64,000 bases of DNA from Chrysoperla carnea (Eukaryota > Arthropoda > Insecta > Neuroptera > Chrysopidae), in the NCBI RefSeq assembly GCF_905475395.1, contig NC_058339.1:22576001-22640000 (forward strand), in the 5' to 3' direction. The translations under genes were made by a program, and so were the position numbers. A model generated the notes under the pieces. That model was not told the origin of the DNA and ran no database searches. It was given only the letters and a program-made list of their open reading frames with translations. Positions 11,270 to 22,241 of the stretch are shown one piece after another; the first letter of the stretch is position 1, and every line of letters begins with the position of its first letter.

Positions 11270-11620
11270 TTAAACTTTTAACACTCCTTCTTAAAATCAA
11301 TATCAAAGTGATGGTCAGGAACATCAGATTAGATGAACAGGATACTCAGAGAACTATCTTTTTTGGGACAAATTTTTGGAAATATTTTAATTGAAATTTA
11401 AATATTTGAGTTGACTTTGCTTTTTTGAATTATTGTTTTGAATTACCGAATTATTTTACCATTTCACTTTTCGAAATGAATTGAACCAGGTTTATTTGAC
11501 CATTCATTTCCATAGTAATTATTTATATCTCATGCCTTTTCCAAATTGAATCGATTTTGGAGGTCATCGCCAATTTTTTAGTTTTTTAGGGTACGAAACA
11601 CTAATCTCACACTTGTTGAG
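11270..11620 (+). repeat. Family F repeat, right piece
   Basis: Starts TTAAACTTTTAACACTCC and runs parallel to 47,465-47,755, sharing ATCAATATCAAAGTGATGGT and ATTATTTTACCATTTCACTT. It is the continuation of the copy interrupted at 7,155. The 135 bases from here to the next element are unremarkable. Confidence 0.75.
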
Positions 11621-11755
11621 AGTCGGGTAAAAATTGGTTAAAGTATTTAAACTGGGTAAATTATTTACATCCAAAAAAGGAGAATTAGGATTCAATTCTT
11701 AAAGTCAATATAGTCAATGTAAAACTTTGAATGCAACTTCAATACAAAATTTGAA

Positions 11756-11770
11756 CTACCCATGTAGGAA
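11756..11770 (+). repeat. Left terminal inverted repeat
   Basis: CTACCCATGTAGGAA, a perfect 15-bp inverted match to 22,242-22,256. Beyond it both ends share a looser GC-rich segment (ACGACGGGGCCTAGCCTGG here, GTACGGCGGGCCCAGGCTTGG reversed on the right). Confidence 0.85.
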
Positions 11771-11923
11771 CCGCCATAGTTGAACGACGGGGCCTAGCCT
11801 GGTCCAGTACTGGGGATCCCAGCTTTGGCGCCCCGATATTGGCCCATGCTTGAGCCAAGATGAAATAATTAGCCTTGGCCGACCCAACGATTGCCCGAGC
11901 CTGGGACAAGGCTGGGTTGCCCA

Positions 11924-13222
11924 GCCTTGGCCGATCCAATGATTATCCAAGCCTGGGCCAACATTGGTTTGCCATAGAACGGCCAACGCAAGGGAGCCCA
12001 GTCTTGGGCCAAGACTTGGCATCCTAGCCTTGGCCAATCCAATGATTATCCAAGCCTGGGCCAACATTGGTTTGCCATAGAACGGCCAACGCAAGGGAGC
12101 CCAGTCTTGGGCCAAGACTTGGCATCCTAGCCTCGGCCAATCCAATGATTATCCAAGCCTGGGCCAACATTGGTTTGCCATAGAACGGCCAACGCAAGGG
12201 AGCCCAGTCTTCGGCCAAGACTAGGCATCCTAGCCTTGGCCAATCCAATGATTATCCAAGCCTGGGCCAACATTGGTTTGCCATAGAACGGCCAACGCAA
12301 GGGAGCCCAGTCTTGGGCCAAGACTAGGCATCCTAGCCTTGGCCAATCCAATGATTATCCAAGCCTGGGCCAACATTGGTTTGCCATAGAACGGCCAATG
12401 CAAGGGAGCCCAGTCTTGGGCCAAGACGAGGCATCCTAGCCTTGGCCAATCCAATGATTATCCAAGCCTGGGCCAACATTGGTTTGCCATAGAACGGCCA
12501 ACGCAAGGGAGCCCAGTCTTGGGCCAAGACGAGGCATCCTAGCCTTGGCCAATCCAATGATTATCCAAGCCTGGGCCAACATTGATTTGCCATAGAACGG
12601 CCACCGCAAGGGACCCCAGTCTTGGGCCAAGACTAGGCATCCTAGCCTTGGCCAATCCAATGATTATCCAAGCCTGGGCCAACATTGGTTTGCCATAGAA
12701 CGGCCAATGCAAGGGAGTCCAGTCTTGGGCCAAGACGAGGCATCCTAGCCTTGGCCAATCCAATGATTATCCAAGCCTGGGCCAACATTGGTTTGCCATA
12801 GAACGGCCAATGCAAGGGAGCCCAGTCTTGGGCCAAGACGAGGCATCCTAGCCTTGGCCAATCCAATGATTATCCAAGCCTGGGCCAACATTGGTTTGCC
12901 ATAGAACGGCCAATGCAAGGGAGCCCAGTCTTGGGCCAAGACGAGGCATCCTAGCCTTGGCCAATCCAATGATTATCCAAGCCTGGGCCAACATTGGTTT
13001 GCCATAGAACGGCCAATGCAAGGGAGCCCAGTCTTGGGCCAAGACGAGGCATCCTAGCCTTGGCCAATCCAATGATTATCCAAGCCTGGGCCAACATTGG
13101 TTTGCCATAGAACGGCCAACGCAAGGGAGCCCAGTCTTGGGCCAAGACTAGGCATCCTAGCCTTGGCCAATCCAATGACTATCCAAGCCTGGGCCAACAT
13201 TGGTTTGCCATAGAACGGCCAA
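11924..13222. repeat. Left subterminal array, 103 bp x 12.6
   Basis: Units begin GCCTTGGCCAATCC at 11,924, 12,027, 12,130 and every 103 bases to 13,160, where a 63-base partial unit ends the array at 13,222. Each unit carries TTGGCCAA, CCTGGGCCAA and CTTGGGCCAAG, which are short palindromic blocks. Units differ by a few substitutions (for example CGCAAGG or TGCAAGG). The overlapping 74-codon minus-strand frames seen in it are by-products of the repeat: 103 is not a multiple of three. Likely role by analogy with En/Spm: binding sites for an element-encoded protein. Confidence 0.95.
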
Positions 13223-13409
13223 CACATTTGTCACTAACGTCCGAAAGTATCCGAATTTCCCCGATGTTAGCATGTACACGATGTTGAGACGCAACGTATA
13301 CAATACGACTTGTTTACGTCGACATAATTGTTACAGTATCAAGTACAGTATCAGTCTTAATGTGTGACTTTATTAAATAAAGTAATATTTTGATTTAAAA
13401 TAAAAAACC
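13223..13409 (+). promoter_or_regulatory. Likely promoter and leader of the transposase gene
   Basis: The 187 bases between the left array and the transposase ATG contain ACGTCCGAAAGTATCCGAAT and a TATCAGTCTTAAT block at about 13,349-13,361, an initiator-like match (TCAGTY). No good TATA box is seen. The ATG context is AAAACCATG, favourable for initiation. Confidence 0.35.
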
Positions 13410-15524
13410 ATGTCTGATTCATATCGGAGAGTTAAAAGATGGCGAGTGTTGCGTAAGAAAAATAATGTTAGTGACACAAATAATTTAGGTGAAAATAAAA
13501 CCAGTTTAAGTAATTTAACTCACAGTGACAACCATGTCGGTGACAATCCTAGTGATTCTGCTTCAGAACCAGGTGATTTAGTGGTTTATGAAAAGGATAA
13601 TATTATTAAAACTAACAATTTTGACAACAGCTGTGAAAGTAATACCCGTGATGACAGTGAATCTACTTATAATATAAACAATGATGATCGACTTCCGGAT
13701 GAATGTACTACAAATATTGAAGAGATTGAACAAAAAAAGACATTACGTGAAAAACTTCATAATTGGACTCTGGATAACATTAACATACTAACATTAAATG
13801 TAGTGACAGAATTATTGACTATTCTACGAGATGAAGGTCATGAGGATCTTCCAAAAACTTCTCAGCAACTTTTGAAGACAGTACACTGCCGCCCGATGCA
13901 ATCATTAACGAGCAAGAAAGAAACAACCGGTTCTTATATATATCTTGGAATTAAAAACTCTCTAGATAAAATAATATCTCCAGATATTTATACAGAAAAA
14001 AATATATCTATACAAGTGCATATCGATGGAATATCGATATATAATAATTCTTCAATCCAAGTATGGCCTATCATCATGAAAGTGTATCATCCTAATTATG
14101 AAAGTACACCTGTAACAGTTGCATTATACTGTGGTGATTCCAAGCCTTTTTCATCCAATGACTTCTTAGAAGACTTTGTAAATGAAGCTAAAAATTATAT
14201 GTCGAATGGACTTATCTTAAATGACATTAAATATTCATTTAAAATTTTTTGTCTGGTTGCTGATGCTCCTGCAAGAGCTTTTATTAAAAATATTAAAAAT
14301 TCAGGTGGTTTTTTTGCGTGTGAAAGATGTTGTGTTGAAGGTATCACTAAAAATCGAAAGCGAGTATACCCAAGTGTGGATTGTGATTTACGCTCAAAAA
14401 AATCATTTAAAAACAAAGAACAACCAGAACACCATCTTGAGAATGTGAAATGTAAACTATTAAAATTAAAACAGTTTGACCCAGTGCGTGATATTGCTCT
14501 TGATTCCATGCATTTATTGTATCTCGGAGTGATTAAAAATATTCTCGAAAAATTGTTGACAGTGCCAAAACATAGTGCTCGGCTTAAAAAATCTAAAGTT
14601 GATATTTTGAGAACGACAATGCAATCATTATCACCGGATATTCCTGTTGAATTCGAACGTAAACTGTTTGATATTGATCAGATAACAAGATGGAAGGCAA
14701 CTCAATTTCGTTTTTTTTTGCTTTACGTAGGACCTATTGCTTTTCATAATGTATTATCTGACAATAAATATCGCCATTTCTTACTGTTGTATGTAGCATG
14801 CAGAATATTGAATGATGAGCTAAATGCTGTCAAATATGTCGATTACGCTGAAGACAAATTAAAAACATTTTTTAAATTGCTTCCATCCGAATACGGTGAA
14901 GATTCACAGGTTCTCAGCATGCACAACTTGTTACATTTATCAGATGATGTTCGTCATTTTAGGGTTCCTCTCAGTGAAATATCGGCATTTTGGGGAGAAA
15001 ATTATATTGGTTTATTTAAACATCTGGTGAAATCACCAAAAAAACCCCTCACTCAAATTGCAAACCGATTACAGGAGTTAGAAACTGTTGACAAACTAAA
15101 AATTAAAAAAAAAAGTGACTTATGTGAATGCACGTATCGATATGCTGATTTATTTGAATACAATAAAAAACAGTACTTCAAAATTGAAAAATTAAAGTTA
15201 CGCGGTAACACTATTTCTTATAATAAGCCAGATAATATAATTCAATTGAGCAATAATAAAATATTTAAAATTAATAGAATACTGAATATAAATAATAATT
15301 GCGCAATACACGAAGATATACATAATGTATTTATATGCGGCATGATGGAAAAAAAGAGGAAAGAAGTTTTTGATTTCCCAACTTCTTCATATGATGTCGG
15401 TGTGATGGAAATAATTTCTTGGGAAGAACGAACAATTTTATTGAAATGTTCTAATATCAAACGTAAATGCGTGCTCTTGAATCTAAATGATACTCAATAT
15501 GTAATGACTTTATTACATGCGTAA
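13410..15524 (+). CDS. Tnp2-like transposase, 704 aa, intact
   Basis: Predicted to cut and join the element's ends in the nucleus. The N-terminal 110 residues are polar and low-complexity. A helical block (REKLHNWTLDNINILTLN.., about 112-155) resembles the conserved N-terminal module of animal Tnp2-like proteins. The core follows: HIDGISIYNNSSIQVWPI with Asp206, VADAPARAF with Asp285, a Cys cluster FFACERCCVEG (about 300-310), and DSMHLLYLGVIKNIL with Asp365 and His368. These acidic residues are my candidates for the catalytic triad, on analogy with the Tnp2 family pattern. The single exon has no internal stop. It opens just after the left subterminal array. A domesticated host gene is less likely because inverted ends and arrays bracket it. 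Confidence 0.85.
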   Translation: MSDSYRRVKRWRVLRKKNNVSDTNNLGENKTSLSNLTHSDNHVGDNPSDSASEPGDLVVYEKDNIIKTNNFDNSCESNTRDDSESTYNINNDDRLPDECTTNIEEIEQKKTLREKLHNWTLDNINILTLNVVTELLTILRDEGHEDLPKTSQQLLKTVHCRPMQSLTSKKETTGSYIYLGIKNSLDKIISPDIYTEKNISIQVHIDGISIYNNSSIQVWPIIMKVYHPNYESTPVTVALYCGDSKPFSSNDFLEDFVNEAKNYMSNGLILNDIKYSFKIFCLVADAPARAFIKNIKNSGGFFACERCCVEGITKNRKRVYPSVDCDLRSKKSFKNKEQPEHHLENVKCKLLKLKQFDPVRDIALDSMHLLYLGVIKNILEKLLTVPKHSARLKKSKVDILRTTMQSLSPDIPVEFERKLFDIDQITRWKATQFRFFLLYVGPIAFHNVLSDNKYRHFLLLYVACRILNDELNAVKYVDYAEDKLKTFFKLLPSEYGEDSQVLSMHNLLHLSDDVRHFRVPLSEISAFWGENYIGLFKHLVKSPKKPLTQIANRLQELETVDKLKIKKKSDLCECTYRYADLFEYNKKQYFKIEKLKLRGNTISYNKPDNIIQLSNNKIFKINRILNINNNCAIHEDIHNVFICGMMEKKRKEVFDFPTSSYDVGVMEIISWEERTILLKCSNIKRKCVLLNLNDTQYVMTLLHA

Positions 15525-15845
15525 ATCCATTTAGAAAAATCAATAGTTCAGTAAATATATTTTATTTTTGACTTTTATATCAAATATTATATGTATTGTC
15601 TTTCCGATATTTCATCAACTAATGTGAAAGATGAGTTTTTCGTGTAACTAATTTTTTTTAAAGTGTATTAAGTGTAAAGTATAACTAAAATTGATAATTA
15701 AAACGTTCTCATTTATAAATTACATCGCGATATTCCGATCTATAACTTCCTACATGTCTGAGTTCTCTCAATTATGAACTTTAAAAAAAAAAAAAAAATT
15801 CGTAAAATTCTAGATTTAAAAAAAAAAAGCATTAGATGATTCTTT
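15525..15845. other. Transposase 3' region and spacer
   Basis: AT-rich sequence after the transposase stop with long A runs near 15,783-15,799 and 15,818-15,828. No clear AATAAA was seen close to the stop. Confidence 0.4.
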
Positions 15846-16466
15846 TTATACCATGCATATATGAAATATACATAGTATATTAAGTTTAGTCCCAAGTTTG
15901 TAACGCTTAAAAATAATGATGCTAGGAAAAAAATTTTGTCATAGCTGTTCATAAAATCACCCAATTAGTCCATTTCCGGTTGTCCGTCCGTCCGTCTGTG
16001 GACACGATAACTCAAAAACGAAAAAAGATACCGAGCTGAAATTTTTACAGCGTACTCAGGACGTAAAAAGTGAGGTTAAGTTCGTAAATGAGCATCATAG
16101 GTCAATTGAGTCTTGGGTCCGTAGGACCCATCTTGTAAACCGTTAGAGATAGAACAAAAGTTTAAATGTAAAAAATGTTCCTTATAAAAAAATAAAAAAC
16201 TTTTGTTTGAAACATTTTTTTGTAAACATCACTGCTTATCCACGGGGCGTTAATTAGGTGCAAATTTTATAGTATGTATTAATATAGGAATATCAGTGTC
16301 TATTTAAAAGTGAATATCTTTTGTTATTTACGTGACGTCAAAAAAACAAACGATTGCGCATCAACACTGTCTGTACATTTTTGTATGTGTTATGTGATAA
16401 AGAAATCAACACTGACTATGCATGGTATTTCAACAATTAACTCAGTCAAATGTTTCTTTTCACTTG
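15846..16466 (+). repeat. Family P repeat nested in the Tnp2 element
   Basis: Begins with ATACCATGCATATATGAAAT and includes TAGTCCATTTCCGGTTGTCC, a GTCCGTCCGTCTGT run, CGAAAAAAGATACCGAGCTG and CCGTTAGAGATAGAACAAAA. Other copies lie at about 23,558-23,946 (minus), 26,775-26,925 (part), 33,656-34,180 and 36,706-37,348 (minus). It encodes nothing. Its position between the two genes indicates insertion after the host transposon formed. Confidence 0.75.
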
Positions 16467-17065
16467 TTAATTATTAATTTAAAAAAAAAAAAAAAAACAG
16501 TTCAATTTGTTAAATCATAATAATTTAAAAAACATTGATTCTGAACTCTTCAACTATTTAATAAATACCCCTTTACTTTTATCCATAATCCCAATAATAT
16601 TTATTACACAAATTTTTTTTAATTTGAAATAAATCTTTTTATGATTTTTAATAAAAAAATATTTATTTTAAATAATTTTTTATTAAAAATAAATAAGTTG
16701 ATTTTTATTTAAAAATTAAATCAAATTCTTTTTAAAATTAAATGACTATTAAAAAAAAATAAATGCTTTCTCTGTTACTATTATTATTATTATATGGTCT
16801 ATTACTCTTTTGTTACAAGTCAAGGCCGAACACAAACATGTATAAACATGAATGTGTATACTAATGTTTATGGTTATAGTGTCACATTTCAATCGCCGAC
16901 GACTCAAGTTCGTCCGACTTTTTCTGTGAATTTAGTTATTGTTAGTCAAGTATTAGTCGAACGTCAGTCGCATCCGAATAGTTCATTTCATTGTGTCTTT
17001 AGTGTTCTTCGATCTATCGTAGTTATTGTGGATTATCGTAAGGAGTTATAAATTAATTAATAAAA

Positions 17066-20000
17066 ATGTCAGACGTTGCCAAACAGTTTGCTGTGGTAGA
17101 GTTTGATGAAGTGGTAAATGGCAAAAAGGTGGTAGAGTTAATACCAATTTCGTGGTTAAATGATGATGAAATGTTTTGTTTTTGGCCGCCAAAAGACATT
17201 GAGCATACACTTCAAAAATTGGTCAAACTAAAATATGCACCAGGTTCCGACTGGGATTCATATCCTATTAAAGTCATCTCTAAAGCAAGTAAGTATATGA
17301 AAACATTAATTAAATTAATAAATTTGTCAGCAATCGTGATATTGGATTCGTTCTTCCACAATCTTCTTCTTCAATTTTCTTTTAATTCAACTATTTTTTC
17401 TATCTTTTATAATTTATTCTGATTTTAGAGGATCATGAACAAGGACTCCGGAGACTTGAAAAATCATTTAGAAAACGCGTAGTTGAGAGTTCTGAAAGTG
17501 AGGTGCCAACGGGAGATGAAAACCAACTTACAACAATGAATTCATCAAGTGTAGCTGACATATTAGATAAGTCACAACAGCCGCTAACAGATGATGATTT
17601 CTTGATAATTGATGATCAGGTGATTAATAGCAACAATACCAAGAAAATCAATGACAAACAAAAGGTGATACCGGAATTGTCGCGAGTTCAAATAACTGGT
17701 ATTTATTTTATTATTTTATTAAAAAAAAATTATTAAAATCAAAAATTAATCTTGTAGTTATTAGAAGTTAATTTGAGGTTTTATCTTAAAATTTTATTCT
17801 TAATTCTATAAACTAAAAATATAATCCGGGTAAAATTTTATACTGTTTCTAGACGTAGTGGATTATCAATCACTAGGATTGTACTTAGAAAGCGTAATGA
17901 AACGTGAATTTTCAAGTATGAGGCAAAGTATAAATGCGAACATCACTGATAAAATCCAACAAGTGTTGAAAGTAGTCCAATACTCTGCCGATCCACCAGG
18001 AAAAGAACAGGCATGGAAAAATATCGGCGAAGAATTGCCTTTTCAAGACGATGACCAATTTATGAAGTTTGATGAATCGATCAAAAATAATGAACTAAAA
18101 ACGACTGCTCTGGTATGTACAAATTATTTATATTGTATTTATTGGGATTCTTAGCATGAGCAATGCTTAAATATTAGACGTCTGGTGGTAAAAATAAGAA
18201 TTATTCTTTTCAATACTCACATGAATAATTTACAAATTACTTTATATGGCTAAAGTATTAATTAAATTATTATTTAACATGCTAATTGAAAATATTAAAT
18301 TGAATTAATATGGAAATGAATATATATAGAATATTGAAACTTCATATCATTTTCTTTAGGTTTTAAAACAAAAATTTATGTAAAACATAAAAATATAAAT
18401 GTACTATTTAATTGTTGCCATAGTTAGAACACATCATGAATATAATTGATTAACCTTTTGACTACTGGTGTCCCGTATATGGGACAAAAAAATTTATGGT
18501 GCCCAGAGTACCAAATTTTTGTCTAATGAAAAAAAAAATTTTTTTTTGTTAAAATTTAATTTTATTCGTTTAAATAAGGGATATATAACGTAAAATTTAA
18601 AAAAAAATGATTTACTTATCATGTTTCAAAATGTCCCATATTTGGGACATTGGTTGTCTATGGTTGTTAAATGATTGTATATATTTTTTTAAATATGTTC
18701 TAAAATAAATTTTTTATTCTTATAAAATTCAAAATAATTACAGGGAAAATACAAAAATATTTGTAAAAAAAGTATACGAAACAAAACAAAAATAATATAC
18801 GAAAATGAAAATTATTTATTTAAGTGAAAACTTTTGAAACAGTGAAAACTTCCGAAAAATATTCAGCGGGCAAGTATTTATTAAAATACGAAATTGGAGA
18901 CCCAACTTCTTCGCATTCGAAACTATTGTCCCATGCGTCCAGTTTTTTTATTTGAAATTCAGCTTTTTTCCACTATATTTTTATTTTAGCTGCTTTTGTA
19001 GAAATTTGCTTGTTCGAAGTATCTATATTTTCTTTAGAACTTTCATCGTCACTTTCTTCAAAAATTAAATCTTCAGGCAATTCGGTCTGATTATTATGAA
19101 TCACATCCGCCCCTACTCTTACAAAATTTTCGCTTCTACCAATTAATGCAGGGTCGTTAAAAATTAAAGAGTCATCTGCTATTTCAATGAGATCTTCTTC
19201 ATCATCCTCCGATAAATCTATGTCAGATACATTGCCTGATTCCAACATTTGGAGAATATCGTTGGAGCTTAAAGGTTTTCTGGCCATTTTTCTGCCAAAA
19301 ATAATCAACAAATTATTAGATGAAACATAAATTTTTAGATTTAAATTCAAAAATATTGATATACATAAAATACGTACATGTTTTTTATTTACAACCGATG
19401 ATTCACTTTGTCCAGTATATGGGACATTAATTTTAAAACCTTTCTAATCACAATATTATAAAAAAATTCTAATTTTTTTTTTAATAGTTTTTATTTTAAT
19501 AATTTGAAAAATCAATTTTATGAAAATTTTCACGAAACTCGTCAGATTTCCTTCGAAAAAACGCTTTAATCACTTATATGAATAACACACTTTGAATGAC
19601 ACAACAAACACTTGTTTAAACATGCAATTATTTTATTGTTGTAATACCATAAATGAGATGATAATGACATATTTTACTTAAAAGGTTTATTTCTGTAGTA
19701 GAGCTTACAGAAATCAAAACAAGATGGTATAACCGAAAAAAAGTCATTTTAAAAATTCATGTCCCGCATTTGGGACAAAAGTTATCATGTAGTGTAAAAA
19801 AATTTGAAAAGCCCAGTAGTCATAAGGTTATCGTCGTTTTTTGGGATATTAAAAATTTTCTTAATCATGATCATTCAACAAGTATTTTTGTACCAATCGT
19901 TTATTAAAATTAAAACTTCTGTTTTGTATTACATCAATGTTTAATATCCATGTCATAACCAACTTTGAGTACTCTCATTTTTCATTCATTATCGCATAGC

Positions 20001-20444
20001 TATATTCTAACGATATCTATTAATTATTTAAATATAATTTAGAAATTATTTACACTTTTTTTACAGATTGATATTTTTAAAATGGTTACGGCCGGATCCA
20101 TCGATTGCGACAACGATGTTCAATCAATAATGAAAAAATTAATAAAAAAAGATGTCCAATTATTGTACAGTGGTTGTGGAAAAAAAATTAAAGGCATTGG
20201 AAAAAAAAGTTTTAAAGAAACTCAGACATTTAAGGAAATGGAGAGTAAGTTAATGCTCGATTAAATTTTGAATAGTATATAGTAATAATCATAATTTAAT
20301 GACTGGTTATTTTCAGAATTTTTGAAGGCTAAGTACTACGATAGTAAGGATAAATTATCAATACTATCCCTAGTAAGTCGCTTTTTGTCGGGAGCAAAAG
20401 ATAGAGATGGCGGACGAGCTAACCGTGAAGCTAAGCTAATGTAG
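17066..20444 (+). CDS. DUF4806-type protein, 5 exons, 352 aa
   Basis: I assembled exons 17,066-17,288, 17,429-17,698, 17,853-18,112, 20,067-20,244 and 20,317-20,444. Every intron has GT..AG borders (donors GTAAGT, GTATTT, GTATGT, GTAAGT) and the frame stays open through all junctions. The N-terminus (QFAVVEFDEVVNGKKVVELI.., then FWPP) matches the N-terminal module of insect DUF4806 proteins. The middle is acidic and polar. Exon 3 begins the DUF4806 domain (EELPFQDDDQFMKFDESIKN), and exon 4 carries its lysine-rich second half (GKKIKGIGKKSFKETQTFKE). Exon 5 ends LSLVSRFLSGAKDRDGGR plus a short tail. Function is unproven; as the second gene of a Tnp2 element I infer a DNA-binding or regulatory role. 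The last codons and the stop derive from an inserted family G repeat. Confidence 0.8.
18450..19831. mobile_element. Non-autonomous piggyBac derivative, 1,374 bp
   Basis: Terminal repeats CCTTTTGACTACTGG (18,454-18,468) and CCAGTAGTCATAAGG (19,813-19,827) are inverted with one mismatch. They are flanked by TTAA on the left (18,450-18,453) and TTAT on the right (19,828-19,831), the piggyBac TTAA target with one change. Near-palindromes of the form TGTCCC(G/A)TATATGGGACA recur inside at 18,469, 18,631, 19,409 and 19,760. It lies wholly in intron 3 of the DUF4806 gene and leaves that gene's splice sites intact. It retains part of a transposase gene on the minus strand. Confidence 0.85.
18830..19287 (-). 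pseudogene. piggyBac transposase N-terminal remnant
   Basis: From ATG at 19,287 the frame reads MARKPLSSNDILQMLESGN, then an acidic stretch typical of piggyBac transposase N-termini, and meets a TAG at 18,973. The same frame continues past this stop with SPISYFNKYLPAEYFSEVFT, which resembles the start of the conserved piggyBac domain. It then ends; the catalytic Asp-bearing core is deleted. An in-frame stop plus the internal deletion make it non-functional. Confidence 0.75.
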
Positions 20445-21000
20445 AAGACTGTTCTGTCAGAGTTGTTTCCTTGGCTGACACCGACTTTTTAGTGCATTTT
20501 AATATATTTTAGAAAAGTTTTCATTTTGAAGTTAGTTTTCTTTTTGTTAAAAGTATTTTTATTTTGTGATTTTTAGCAGGGTTCGAGGATATATATCAAT
20601 GGATATATATACGATATATATCACGTGAATTTTTATGATGATACAAAAATGATTTACAAAAATTTAATATTATTTTATTTTATTATGAAACGACATTTTT
20701 TTTTTATTTATAATTAACATTTTTTTACGAATGATTGATGACTGATTTGATAATTAAAAGACTGATTATACTCTAGAGTTATATTATTTTTAATGTTTAT
20801 TGTTTTGTTGCCTAAGTGTAGGTATGACCATTGACTGGTAACAATTTATAAAATTGTTTTTTGTTTTAAAATTAATTTTTATTTATAAAAATTTTATTAT
20901 TTTTAATTGATTTTGCCTGATCTAGAAGGAATATTTTATGTTTTGGTTTCAAATACAGTCGAATTGATAACCTCCTCCGTTTTTGTTTGAAGTCGGTTAA
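20430..21000 (+). repeat. Family G repeat overlapping the DUF4806 stop codon
   Basis: AAGCTAATGTAG..AACTGTTCTGTCA..GTTGTTTCCTTGGCTGACACCGACT matches the hairpin core of the G copies at 51.9 and 54.7 kb. The segment ends AACCTCCTCC..GTTTGAAGTCGGTTAA. The 5' edge lies at about 20,430, inside the last exon. The TAG stop at 20,442-20,444 therefore lies in repeat sequence. Confidence 0.7.
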
Positions 21001-21713
21001 TTGATTTTAAATTATAGTAATTTAGGTACTTTTATAATTTGTTGATTGTATGAATTTATGTTATGTTAATTGTATGAATTTATGTTATGTTAATTGTATG
21101 CTTTTATGTTAATTGTATGAATTTAATGAAAAAAATTAAAGCTTTGAAAACAAGAAAAAAATAAATCTACTTTAATTTTGAATTTATTTTTTGTAAATCA
21201 AAGTATAACCTCTTACTATCTAGAGTCTCTCAATGATGATCTCCCCATTAGTATAGTTATTTTATTTCTAAACACTGTTAATAATCGAGAATTTAGATAA
21301 TATATAGCAATTTTTGAAGTTTTCATAAAGGAAAAATTCTAAAATTTCATTTGAAGTTAAAACTAACCAACTCATCGGTTTCAAATTAATATATTGATCT
21401 ATAAATATATTACTATTTGAATTCAATAATTAAATTGTACAAATAATTACATTGCTTTATGTGTTTCGTGTAAAATGAGTTGATAAAAACTGTAAAGATT
21501 CGTTATTCTTATCGATTTTAGCGAGTTCATGATGGAGTCTTCCACGTCATTCATATTCTGTGATAGAAATTATAACATCATTCAATTTATTATTGATATT
21601 AATAAGTACATAAGTTAAATTTGAGTTAATCCTATAAAGTAAACTTGGGTCAGTTTTGGTAATTTTCTTGGGCCAATTTTAAAAATTAAGCGTGAGCAGT
21701 CTTGTAAATAATG
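21001..21713. other. Spacer inside the Tnp2 element
   Basis: AT-rich spacer between the second gene and the right array. It holds three or four copies of an imperfect AATTTATGTTATGTTAATTGTATG repeat around 21,050-21,125. The motifs GGGTCAGTTTTGG and TTGGGCCAATTTT (about 21,646-21,680) are outlying relatives of the array motif. Confidence 0.5.
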
Positions 21714-22108
21714 CATGGCCCAGATTTGAAACTTAACTATGGCCCAACCCTGCCAACCAGGCATGAGCCAGACTTAAAACTTAACTATGGCCCAGACCTG
21801 CCAACCAGGCATGAGCCAGACTTAAAACTTAACTATGGCCCAGACCTGCCAACCAGGCATGGGCCAGACTTAAAACTTAACTATGGCCCAGCCCTGCCAA
21901 CCAGGCATGGGCCAGACTTAAAACTTAACTATGGCCCAGCCCTGCCAACCAGGCATGGGCCAGACTTAAAACTTATCTATGGCCCAGCCCTGCCAACCAG
22001 GCATGGGCCAGACTTAAAACTTAACTATGGCCCAGCCCTGCCAACCAGGCGTGGGCCAGACTTAAAACTTAACTATGGCCCAGCCCTGCCAACCAGGCGT
22101 GGGCCAGT
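21714..22108. repeat. Right subterminal array, 48 bp x about 8
   Basis: Units of 48 bp contain CATGGGCCAGACTTAAAAC, TTAACTATGGCCCAGCCC and TGCCAACCAGG. Because 48 is divisible by three, a 181-codon open frame runs through it (GPALPTRHGPDLKLNY repeated); I do not regard that as a gene. Between 22,108 and the right end, further TTGGGCC, CTGGGCC and TGGCCC motifs occur in both orientations, matching the left array. Confidence 0.92.
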
Positions 22109-22241
22109 CGGGGTAACCATTCTTGGGCCAGCATTATCATTCCAGACTTTACCCAAGTCTGGGCCAAGTCTGGCTTACAAGTCTGGCCCAGAGTTCTGCA
22201 TAGTTGGACCAAGCCTGGGCCAAGCCTGGGCCCGCCGTACT

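Noticed and set aside
11739..13175. Minus-strand reading frames of 66-129 codons in the left array
   Set aside because: They recur every 103 bases because the repeat lacks stops in that frame. The period is not a multiple of three and no domain is present.
11924..13222. CRISPR-like array
   Set aside because: The whole 103-bp unit is repeated with only scattered substitutions; there are no unique spacers, and the sequence is eukaryotic transposon DNA.
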